A stretch of 64,000 bases of DNA from Triticum aestivum (taxonomy: Eukaryota > Streptophyta > Magnoliopsida > Poales > Poaceae). The notes beneath the pieces were generated by a model that was not told the DNA's origin, searched no databases, and saw only the letters and a program-made list of their open reading frames with translations. Location: NCBI RefSeq assembly GCF_018294505.1, contig NC_057795.1, positions 524,773,184 through 524,837,183 on the forward strand, written 5' to 3'. A program made the position numbers and the translations under genes. Positions 37,201-47,099 of the stretch are shown here, piece by piece. Numbering within the stretch: the first letter of the stretch is position 1; every line of letters begins with the position of its first letter.

Positions 37201-38141
37201 CTCCTCTATAGAGGACAAGAAATTCTGGGGCAATCAGGCAAAAAGAGCATGAGAAAATAAAGTACTTTCAAGGACTGCCATAGAATGGAGAGATGTTCAC
37301 TAAAACGGTCATAATTTTGTCATTCGGAGCCCGTGTCGGACCCATAAGTACTCAAACTGCTTGCGGCGAGCGCGGGAATCCAAAAAATACTCCCCGCTTC
37401 CGCCAGGAGGCCCGGAGTACCCTCAAATTCAGCCTTAAGCAAGACTTTTAGGCCCTGAAAGTCGAAGAACATCATTCGTCGCTGTTTTTCAAGCAAGTTT
37501 CTGAACCCATTGGCACTTCCTTTTGAAGGAAATTCGAGAGATTATGTTGCTTATAGACATTAGCCCCCCTGGTTGGGACAAACGTACCTTTCTGCAGATG
37601 CTCTATGATCCGGGCAATCTCATTTGGCCGTAAGTTGAAGAAAAACCAAAGGCTATATGCCTTATTCTCCTTGTTTTCGCCGGATGGCATGTTGTAACTC
37701 ATGCGCGTGAAAGCCAAGAACAAAAGGGCATTCCTGGCATCGGTCAATATATATGTGGAAACGATATCTCCTCTATAGAGGCCAAGAAATTCTGGGGCAA
37801 TCAGGCAAAAAGCGCACGAGAAAATGAAGTACTTTCAAGGACTGCCATAGAATGGACAGATGTTCACTAAAACGGTCATAATTTTGTCATTCGGAGCCCG
37901 TGTCGGACCCATAAGTACTCAAACTGCTCGCGGCGAGCGTGCGAATCCAAAAAATACTCCCCGCTTGCGCCAGGAGGCCCGGAGTACCCTCAAATTCAAC
38001 CTTAAGCAGGACTTTTTGGCCTGAAAGTGAAAGAAAATCTTTCGTCGCTGTTTTTCAGACAAGTATCTGAACCCATTGGCACTTCCTTTTGAAGGAAATT
38101 CGAGAGATTATGTTGCTTATAGACACTAGCCCCCCTGGTAG

Positions 38142-39063
38142 TGATAGAGGCGGGGGTGTCCCGATCTTTCGATGAGATGATAACTATCGATTTGGTGAAG
38201 ATGACTTTGACGATCCGACTACAAACGTGCCCGACGTTGCGCCTTAGCAATCGCTAAACCAACTCCGAAAGGTTATTGACCACGCTGGAGCACAATCAAC
38301 CTGACCACGAAGGTCTATTCCTGCAAGCAATCGAAGAACAAGCAAGAATATGATAAAAGCAATCTGAATATTTTGAATATATATGAAGTATTGATAAAGG
38401 TGAGGATCCGTAAGGGGTCTTGGTCTGGTCGTTGGACACAAACGAAGTACACGAAGTTGCAATGGCTAACTTTTAACTAAACAAATCCCAAGGAAAAAGC
38501 TACTAGATGGATCTACTTATATAGGAGCAAGGGGTGGCGGCCAAGGAGGTGGGAGGACGTCCCAAGGCAGCCTAAAACTAACCCTAGGTCGTACAAGGCT
38601 CATGGGCCCAAGTGGAGGTGATGCAACACCTTTGGGCTTCTAGTTTGACTCGGATTCTCCTGCAACGTCAGATTGTTTCGTCCGTAACTCAACGCTCCGG
38701 ACGAATTTGAAGGTGAATCCAATTGGGATGAAAAAGTTGTTGGCGTTTTGAGTCAGGTATGTCTGTGCAGTCCGAATCTGAATCCAGAACGTGAGAGACT
38801 TGGACTCTATCTTCTCTTGGCCCAAAAGTGACGTGAGAGGACTTTTTGAATACAACCTAAACATCTCCTTTTCCCTTATCTTCATATGTGGATTGTACAA
38901 ATGTCCCATACACCTGCAATTAGACAAAACACAAAAGTGTGTGAAGTATTTTTGTTCTGAATAACATAAATAGACTATTGAATAGTTTGCATTAGAAATC
39001 ACCTGACAAATATGCATGTATGCAATATTTTTGGTCGTATCCAAGGTAGTCATGTCCTCATCA
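38142..39063 (-). repeat. 3' LTR of insertion 2, 922 bp
   Basis: It has the same termini as its partner at 41626-42607 but is 60 bases shorter. The missing bases lie between two ATGAAAA direct repeats in the partner, a typical illegitimate-recombination deletion. About a dozen substitutions separate the two. The TATA box lies at 38523-38516. Confidence 0.92.
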
Positions 39064-40460
39064 TCCTCCCCTTTTTGAAAACAAAGCCGTCCTCGGCATT
39101 GCTTAATCTGAAATGTGGCTAACAAAAGAGATAAGGTGTACATGTTGTATATGTATATGTCATCCATTTTAACTTCCCTTGATTTTTGCACATATGTCAC
39201 ATGTATACATGAGTAACTTCCATTGTTCATAAAATCTAAAGCCAAAAAATTATCACAAGAAGTAGAAGGCATGAAAATATTGCAACTCAGTTTGCACATA
39301 TAAGTGAAGCTCTTATTCACTTCAAAAGATTGGCAATGTTCATCATTAAACCATCCTAACTTCGATGAATAAACCTTACTTGCATCAAATTTACATGCTA
39401 CAACATGCTTAAATAAGCAAACATGCAATAAGTCATTGGACACAGAATCATCATCAAGATTAGAGGTCATATCAAAATGATTAAACATTGGTTCTTTTGC
39501 ATCAACAGTTAATTCAATTGGTGCACTCAAAATTGTTGATATTTCAGTTGTTTGATCACATGATGCATTCATGACAGTAACAAGAGTCTCTAAAATAGGT
39601 GGTGTGCTCAAATCAACAGGTAACTCAACACATGATGCATTCAAGTTAATTAGGCATGCTTCATTCTCATGTGAAGTTATATCATCAAGACCTTTACTGT
39701 TACCTCGCAGAGATGTAGCTGATGTAGGTACGGACGTTGACAATGTACCATACTCTTGAGATGATATCGCGCTCACAATCCGAGGTGGGGCTGCTCTAGT
39801 AGGTGCAATAGTGGAGTAACCAACCGGCGGTGGTGAGCGTGAACTGGAATAGTAGTTATTGTAGTCACCCAATGCATCCTCCTGTATTTGTCTCTCAAAG
39901 GTACAAGCATGGACATACATACCAGTAATGCAACGAGGAATATACTGAAATCTTGCCTGAATATCATGGTTCAAACCACCAAAAAATCTATTCATTGTAT
40001 CATCCTCAGATTCTTCTATGTCACAATGATGCATATAAGATTTGAACTCTTGGTAGTAAGCATGAACAGTGTTACTGCCTTGTTTTAATTGCTCCAATTT
40101 GCGACGCAATTCACGACGATAGTAAGGAGGAAAAAAATGTTGTCTCATTACAGCTTTCAAAACTTTCCAAGTTGTGGGTTGGTTATCAATGTTTTTCTTA
40201 CAATGTACACTCCACTAAACAGAAGCAAAACCAGTAAACGCTCTAATGGTAGCTCGTACTCTCTCAAGTTCAGAAAAATCATGGTGACTAAAAACTTGTT
40301 CTACTTCAAGCTCCCAAGCTAGATAAATAGCAGGATTAAATCTACCCTCAAATGATGGTAAAGAGATAACCTGACCATATGCTTGTGTGTGTTGTCCCAA
40401 CTCTCGTGATGGTGAAGATGTGTCCGTCATCCAAGAACTTCTATCTCTGGAACCTGTCAT
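38640..40460 (-). pseudogene. gag: Gag-like gene of insertion 2, interrupted
   Basis: It starts at the ATG at 40460-40458 (MTGSR), homologous to the start in insertion 1. One in-frame stop at 40217-40215 falls inside the conserved tryptophan pair of the Gag core after residue 81; the frame then stays open to 38640. Visible parts are the Gag core (PPYYRREL, ESEDDTMNRFFGGLNHDIQ), a Ser/Pro/Tyr-rich linker without a zinc knuckle, and the unrecognised C-terminal region shared with insertion 1. The frame crosses the PPT (QKGEDDED) into U3 and ends early at a stop that is Tyr in the sister LTR. The N-terminal third differs strongly from insertion 1 while the C-terminal region is similar, suggesting recombination between families. 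Confidence 0.8.
39064..39077 (-). other. Polypurine tract of insertion 2
   Basis: On the minus strand CAAAAAGGGGAGGA abuts U3. It has one substitution relative to the other PPTs (AAAAAGG for AAGAAGG). Confidence 0.85.
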
Positions 40461-41625
40461 GATTAGTAGAAACAAGAACCAAAATTCGATAATAATGTTC
40501 CTATGAACTACTAGGATGTGGTTGTAAAGTGCTCACAGTAAAGCAAATATCAATATCTTACAAGTTCTTACCATGCGGCAGGTGGTGACAGGCAACCAGC
40601 GGTGTCAAATAACTCCGAAGATTGTGTAAAACGATTGCCAGGGGAACGTACGTATACACGGTGTAGAAATATGTGGAGCTGGGTTGGCTATATATGGTAG
40701 CAAAAGATTAGCAATAATCAATTCAGAGATGCAATGTTGAATAAACGCTCAACAACGGTACTGTGCTGGTCCTAGGCTAGACCAAACTAGAGACGCGAGC
40801 CTAGAACACTGGTGAGGTCACGTCGTAGCACAACTAGCATCAATAAAGGATATGAAGTAGCTCTGGACAGCAAGATATAAGTGAAGATCACAATAGCAGT
40901 AGACCTATTTAGAAGCTGATGTTGAGGTGCCAAATACTGAACTAGCTTCTGCAACTATTTAGATGCGGCTCGTCGCTAGCTTTCATTTGAGTACTCGCGG
41001 AGCCAAAACAGACTTCATATGAGGAAGTTATGCATGTTTTACTGAACAGTGCACAAAACAGATTCCAATCCGAATTCAACTACGAGATTGAGTCTAGACA
41101 GATCCAAATTTTGTTTTTTTTCTCCTCTCTTTTTTTTCTCACACTTTTTTTCTTTTCCTTTCTTTTTTTTTGTCTGACTTTTTTTTATTTTTTTTCTCTA
41201 TCTTTTTTTCTCTCTCCCTCTTTCCAAAACAAACTAGATAAGATGTAGATTGGATCAAGCGAAGATGGGAACAATCTCAACTATGGTTATGACAATGGAC
41301 GGTGGGTAGCACGTGGAGGAAATTGATGGATGGGTGGTGGACAGCGGAAGGGATAACGATGCAGCGGCGACGTGACTAATGTGAACAGAACTCGAAACTC
41401 TAAACGACCTAGACACTAAGACCAGCAACTCGACACGACGATGCAACCACTAATTCAACTATGCAAGCAATGAAAAGAAAATTGCAAAGGCTCAGACTGG
41501 CTTGGACAAAGGATGAATAGATCTAACTCTTTTTTGTGGATTTTTCTTGGACAATAGGTAAGAAAATAAATCTAATCTAGGAAAACTGGAAATTCTCACC
41601 GAGCAACCTGAAAACTGATACCACT
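40461..41625 (-). other. 5' leader of insertion 2
   Basis: The part from about 40490 to 40850 is homologous to the leader of insertion 1 and includes the candidate donor at 40571-40570. About 40895-41105 is a stretch without a counterpart in insertion 1. A T-rich (plus strand) tract spans about 41108-41225, followed by sequence homologous to 4040-4437. The PBS lies at 41615-41623. I see no gene. Confidence 0.75.
41615..41623 (-). other. Primer-binding site for initiator Met tRNA
   Basis: TGGTATCAG on the minus strand, two bases downstream of the LTR end at 41626. Confidence 0.92.
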
Positions 41626-42607
41626 TGATAGAGGCGGGGGTGTCCCGATCTTTTGATGAGATGATAACTATCGATTTGGTGAAGATGACTTTGACGATCC
41701 GACTACAAACGTGCACGACGTTGCGCCTTAGCAATCGCTAAACCAACTCCGAAAGGTTATTGACCACGCTGGAGCACAATCAACCTGACCACGAAGGTCT
41801 ATTCCTGCAAGCAATCGAAGAACAAGCAAGAATATGATAAAAGCAATCTGAATATTGCAAATATATATGAAGTATTGATAAAGGTGAGGATCCGTAAGCG
41901 GTCTTGGTCTGGTCGTTGGACACAAACGAAGTACACGAAGTTGCAATGGCTAACTTTTAACTAAACAAATCCCAAGGAAAAAGCTACTAGATGGATCTAC
42001 TTATATAGGAGCAAGGGGTGGCGGCCAAGGAGGTGGGAGGACGTCCCAAGGCAGCCTAAAACTAACCCTAGGTCGTACAAGGCTCATGGGCCCAAGTGGA
42101 GGTGATGCAACACCTTTGGGCTTGTAGTTTGACTCGGATTCTGCTGCAACGTCAGATTGTTTTGTCCGTAACTCAACGCTCCGGACGAATTTGAAGGTGA
42201 ATCCAATTGGGATGAAAAGAGCACGAAATCTAGTTTCCAACAAAACAAGAATCACCCAATTCGGAGTCCGTATGAAAAAGTTGTTGGCGTTTTGAGTCAG
42301 GTATGTCTGTGCAGTCCGAATCTGAATCCAGAACGTGAAAGACTTGGACTCTATCTTCTCTTGGCCCAAAAGTGACGTGAGAGGACTTTTTGAACACAAC
42401 CTAAACATCTCCTTTTCCCTTATCTTCATATGTGGATTGTACAAATGTCCCATACACCTGCAATTAGACAAAACACAAAAGTGTGTGAAGTATTTTTGTT
42501 CTGAATAACATAAATAGACTATTGAATAGTTTGCATTAGAAATCACCTGACAAATATACATGTATGCAATATTTTTGGTCGTATCCAAGGTAGTCATGTC
42601 CTCATCA
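41626..42607 (-). repeat. Middle LTR of insertion 2, 982 bp
   Basis: It is followed on the minus strand by a PBS and preceded by a PPT (42621-42608), so it joins two internal regions, as in insertion 1. U3 is open reading frame for about 200 codons to the TATA box (42007-42000), where TAA is the stop. Confidence 0.93.
42000..42007 (-). promoter_or_regulatory. TATA box of the middle LTR of insertion 2
   Basis: TATATAAG on the minus strand, at the same LTR position as in insertion 1 and again overlapping the stop codon of the U3 open frame. Confidence 0.65.
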
Positions 42608-43206
42608 TCCTCCCCTTTTTGAAAACAAAGCCGTCATCGTCATTGCTTAATCTGAAATGTGGCTAACAAAAGAGATAAGGTGTACATGTTGTATATGTAT
42701 ATGTCATCCATTTTAACTTCCCTTGATTTTTGCACATATGTCACATGTATACATGAGCAACTTTCATTGTTCATAAAATCTAAAGCCAAAAAATTATCAC
42801 AAGAAGTAGAAGGCATGGAAATATTGCAACTCAGTTTGCACATATAAGTGAAGCTCTTATTCACTTCAAAAGATTGGCAATGTTCATCATTAAACCATCC
42901 TAACTTCGATGAATAAACCTTACTTGCATCAAATTTACATGCTACAACATGCTTAAATAAGAAAACATGCAATAAGTCATTGGACGCAGAATCATCATCA
43001 AGATTAGAGGTCATATCAAAATGATTAAACATTGGGACAAACGTACCTTTCTGCAGATGCTCTAAGATCCGGGCAATCTGATTTGGCCGTAAGTTGAAGA
43101 AAATCCAGCTGCTATATGCCTTATTCTCCTTGTTTTCGCCGGATGGAATGCTGTAACTCATGCGTGTGAAAGCCAAGAACAAAAGGGCATTCCTGGCATC
43201 GGTCAA
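42608..43206 (-). pseudogene. Truncated gag-like fragment fused in frame to satellite
   Basis: 42608-43033 matches 39064-39490, the region between the middle of the gag-like frame and the PPT. At about 43033 it joins satellite with a GG overlap. The junction happens to be in frame, so one open frame (43206-42640, 188 codons) begins in satellite and continues into the retroelement. It is a chance fusion product unless transcripts show otherwise. Confidence 0.75.
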
Positions 43207-46182
43207 TATATATGTGGAAACGATATCTCCTCTATAGAGGACAAGAAATTCTGGGGCAATCAGGCAAAAAGCGCACGAGAAAATGAAGTACTTTCAAGGA
43301 CTGCCATAGAATGGACAGATGTTCACTAAAACGGTCATAATTTTGTCATTCGGAGCCCGTGTCGGACCCATAAGTACTCAAACTACTCGTGGCGAGCGCG
43401 CGAATCCAAAATATACTCCCCGCTTGCGCCAGGAGGCCCGGAGTACCCTCAAATTCAGCCTTAAGCAGGACTTTTTGGCCCTGAAAGTCAAAGCAAATCT
43501 TTCATCGCTGTTTTTCAGACAAGTTTCTGAACCCATTGGCACTTGCTTTTGAAGGAAATTCAAGAGATTATGTTGCTTATAAACACTAGCTCCCCTGGTA
43601 GGGACAAACGTACCTTTCTGCAGATGCTCTAAGACCCGGGCAATCTGATTTAGCCGTAAATTGAAGAAAATCCAGCGGCTATATGCCTTATTCTCCTTGT
43701 TTTCGCCGGATGGCATGCTGTAACTCATGCGCGTGAAAGCCAAGAACAAAAGGGCATTCTTGGCATCGGTCAATATATATGTGGAAACGATATCTCCTCT
43801 ATAGAGGACAAGAAATTCTGGGGCAATCAGGCAAAAAGAGCACGAGAAAATAAAGTACTTTCAAGGACTGCCATAGAATGGAGAGATGTTTACTAAAACG
43901 GTCATAATTTTGTCATTCGGAGCCCGTGTCGGACCCATAAGTACTCAAACTGCTTGCGGTGAGCGCGGGAATCCAAAAAATACTCCCCGCCTCCGCCAGG
44001 AGGCTCGGAGTACCCTCAAATTCAGCCTTAAGCAGGACTTTTTGGCCCTGAAAGTCGAAGAACATCATTTGTCGCTGTTTTTCAGACAAGTTTCTGAACC
44101 CATTGGCACTTCCTTTTGAAGGAAATTCGAGAGATTATGTTGCTTATAGACATTAGCCCCCCTGGTAGGGACAAACGTACCTTTCTGCAGATGCTCTATG
44201 ATCCGGGCAATCTCATTTGGCCGTAAATTGAAGAAAATCCAAAGGCTATATGCCTTATTCTTCTTGCTTTCGCCAGATGGCATGCTGTAACTCATACGCG
44301 TGAAAGCCAAGAACAAAAGGGCATTCCTGGCATCGGTTAATATATATGTGGAAACGATATCTCCTCTATAGAGGACAAGAAATTCTGGGGCAATCAGGCA
44401 AAAAGCGCACGAGAAAATGAAGTACTTTCAAGGACTGCCATAGAATGGACAGATGTTCAATAAAACGGTCATAATTTTGTCATTCGGAGCCCGTGTCGGA
44501 CCCATAAGTACTCAAACTGCTCGCGGCGAGCGCTTGAATCCAAAAAATACCCCCTGCTTGTGCCAGGAGGCCCGGAGTACCCTCAAATTCAGCCTTAAGC
44601 AGGACTTTTTGGCCCTGAAAGTCGAAGAACATCATTCGTTGCTGTTTTTCAGACAAGTTTCTGAACCCATTGGCACTTCCTTTTGAAGGAAATTCGAGAG
44701 ATTATGTTGCTTATAGACATTAGCCCCCCTGGTAGGGACAAACGTACCTTTCTGCAGATGCTCTATGATCCGGGCAATCTCATTTGGCCGTAAATTGAAG
44801 AAAACCCAAAGGCTATATGCCTTACTCTCCTTGTTTTCGCCGGATGGCATGCTGTAACTCATGCGCGTGAAAGCCAAGAACAAAAGGGCATTCCTGGCAT
44901 CGGTCAATATATATGTGGAAACGATATCTCCTCTATAGAGGACAAGAAATTCTGGGGCAATCAGGCAAAAAGGGCACGAGAAAATGAAGTACTTTTCAGG
45001 ACTGCCATAGAATGGACAGATGTTCACTAAAACGGTCATAATTTTGTCATTCAGAGCCCGTGTCGGACCCATAAGTACTCAAACTGCTCGCGGCGAGGCG
45101 TGAATCCAAAAAATACTCCCCGCTTGCGCCAGGAGGCTTGGAGTACCCTCAAATTTAGCCTTAAGCAGGACTTTTTGGCCCTGAAAGTCAAAGAAAATCT
45201 TTCGTTGCTATCTTTTAGACAAGTTTCTGAACCCATTGGCACTTCCTTTTGAAGGAAATTCGAGAGATTATGTTGCTTATAGACACTAGCTCCCCTGGTA
45301 GGGGCAAACGTACCTTTCTGCAGATGCTCTAAGACCCGGGCAATCTGATTTAGCCGTAAATTGAAGAAAATCCAGCGGCTATATGCCTTATTCTCCTTGT
45401 TTTTGTCGGATGGCATGCTGTAACTCATGCGCGTGAAAGCCAAGAACAAAAGGGCATTCTTGGCATCGGTCAATATATATGTGGAAACGATATCTCCTCT
45501 ATAGAGGACAAGAAATTCTGGGGCAATCAGGCAAAAAGAGCACGAGAAAATAAAGTACTTTCAAGGACTGCCATAGAATGGAGAGATGTTCACTAAAACG
45601 GTCATAATTTTGTCATTCGGAGCCCGTGTTGGACCCATAAGTACTCAAACTGCTTGCGGCGAGCGCGGGAATCCGAAAAATACTCCCCGCTTCCGGCAGG
45701 AGGCCCGGAGTACCCTCAAATTCAGCCTTAAGTAGGACTTTTTGGCCCTGAAAGTCGAAGAACATCATTCGTCGCTGTTTTTCAGACAAGTTTCTGAACC
45801 CATTGGCACTTCCTTTTGAAGGAAATTTGAGAGATTATGTTGCTTATAGACATTAGCCCCCCTGGTAGGGACAAACGTACCTTTCTGCAGATGCTCTATG
45901 ATCCGGGCAATCTCATTTGGCCGTAAATTAAAGAAAATCCAAAGGCTATATGCCTTATTCTCCTTGTTTTCGCCGGATGGCATGCTGTAACTCATACGCG
46001 TGAAAGCCAAGTACAAAAGGGCATTCCTGGCATCGGTCAATATATATGTGGAAACGATATGACAAGAAATTCTGGGGCAATCAGGCAAAAAGCGCACGAG
46101 AAAATGAAGTACTTTCAAGGACTGCCATAGAATGGACAGATGTTCACTAAAACGGTCATAATTTTGTCATTCGGAGCCCGTG
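43034..46182. repeat. Satellite array segment, about 5.5 monomers
   Basis: The same 566/567-bp family with mixed A- and B-type monomers and more private variants, without a visible higher-order period. The last monomer has lost the palindrome half near 46059 (GATATGACAAG instead of the usual CCTCTATAGAGG). Confidence 0.93.
46178..46182. repeat. Target-site duplication CCGTG, left copy of insertion 3
   Basis: CCGTG precedes the LTR end at 46183 and follows the LTR end at 60517 (60518-60522). Uninterrupted satellite has one copy (GCCCGTGTCGGACC). Confidence 0.93.
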
Positions 46183-47099
46183 TGATAGAGGCAAAGGTGT
46201 CCCGTCTTTCGATGAGATGATGGATATCGCTTTGGTGGCAGTCGACTTCGACGATCCGACTACGAACGTGCGAGGACGTCGCGCCTTAGCAATCGCTAAA
46301 CCAACTCCGAGAGGTTATTGACCACGCCGGATCATGATCAACCTGACCACGAGGGTCTGTTTCCTGCGAGCAAACGAAGAACAAGCAAGAAACTGAGATT
46401 GCAATCTAGATATTGTGAATATAAGATGAAAGCTTTATTGATCAAGGTGGGGTTCTGTGACGCCTTTGTCTGGTCGTTGAACACAAACGAAGTACGCGAA
46501 GTTGCAGCTATGGCGAACTTTTAATCTAAACAAAGCCCCAAAGTCTAAACGATGCCCTAAGGGCTGTATATATGGAGGAAGAGGGGGGAATTTCGTGGCC
46601 CTTGGTGGAGGGGTCCGAAATCAACCCTATCTCTTGTTTCCCCACACATACGTACTCTAAAAATAGCCTATACTTATGTATTTCGAAATTACATGGGCTG
46701 GCCCAATAATAAGGTGACGCAGCACCTAAAATAGCCTCGGGACGAAATTTATGAAGTGGCATCTTGTATATTTCGTCCAAGGCTTCATGCACCCATTATG
46801 GTGGCTTCAAAGTCCTGAAATCATCACTTATAACTCCGTTCTTGTTCCCCTTGCGCATGCCATCATCTCCATGCTTGTTCTTGCTCCAATGTTCATCCTT
46901 CTCCAAGCTAGGCCCTTCATTTGTAAGCAAAACAAATGTACCCAATTTAGGCAGCATCATATTCTCATGAACATTAGAATCATTACCAAGAAACAAAAGT
47001 ACCTGGTAATTTAGTTGGCGTGCACGAGCTCTAGTAATTGGTCCAGTATGTATAGCAGCAGGGGTTGTGGGTGTAACAATTGTATTGGTGTCCTCATCA
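46183..47099 (-). repeat. LTR A (3' LTR) of insertion 3, 917 bp
   Basis: Ends TGATGAGGAC...CTATCA on the minus strand, PPT adjacent at 47100. About 2% divergent by eye from LTR C at 59599-60517. The pol frame enters U3 and stops at 46796. The TATA box (TATATA type) lies at 46573-46567. Confidence 0.94.
46567..46573 (-). promoter_or_regulatory. TATA box of LTR A
   Basis: ATATATA on the minus strand within CCATATATACAGC. The same element is at 53957-53963 in LTR B and 59984-59990 in LTR C. Confidence 0.6.

Larger units (their letters stand above)
5418..38141. repeat. Main satellite array, 566/567-bp monomer, about 58 copies
   Basis: A single tandem family repeats head to tail with no inversions. 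The anchor GGCATCGGTC recurs every 566 or 567 bases, 58 times. Two subtypes are recognisable. A has CCAAAGGCTATATG, GCTCTATGATC and GACATTAG. B has GAGCGGCTATATG or CAGCGGCTATATG, GCTCTAAGATC and GACACTAG. The 566-bp form of B lacks one C in GGCCCTGAAAG. Each monomer carries the palindrome CCTCTATAGAGG and a short hairpin TTCCTTTTGAAGGAA. Minus-strand open frames of 75-190 codons recur in every monomer; I treat them as a by-product of the repeat, not as genes. The size and the association with CRM elements suggest a centromeric satellite. Confidence 0.96.
38142..43033 (-). mobile_element. Insertion 2: tandem, right-truncated non-autonomous CRM-type element
   Basis: Read on the minus strand: partial internal region (43033-42608), PPT, full LTR (42607-41626), PBS, leader and gag-only internal region (41625-39064), then LTR (39063-38142). 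The left end meets the satellite at GGTAG. On the right the internal sequence stops abruptly inside the gag-like frame and satellite resumes at GGACAAACG, almost exactly where the left side left off. No duplication remains. It belongs to the same family as insertion 1 but with a clearly different gag N-terminus and LTRs several percent divergent. Confidence 0.87.

Noticed and set aside
5742..37747. Dozens of 75-131 codon open frames in the satellite on both strands
   Set aside because: They repeat once per monomer, are broken by single-base indels between monomers, and their subtype differences change amino acids freely. They are shadows of the repeat, not genes.
5418..38141. CENP-B box-like motif in the satellite
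   Set aside because: I searched TTCG contexts (CATTCGGAGCCCG, AATTCGAGAGATT, CATTCGTCGCTG) on both strands. None fits TTCGNNNNANNCGGG.
5418..38141. CRISPR or other spacer-repeat array
   Set aside because: The repeats are contiguous 566/567-bp monomers with no unique spacers, and the surrounding elements are plant retrotransposons.
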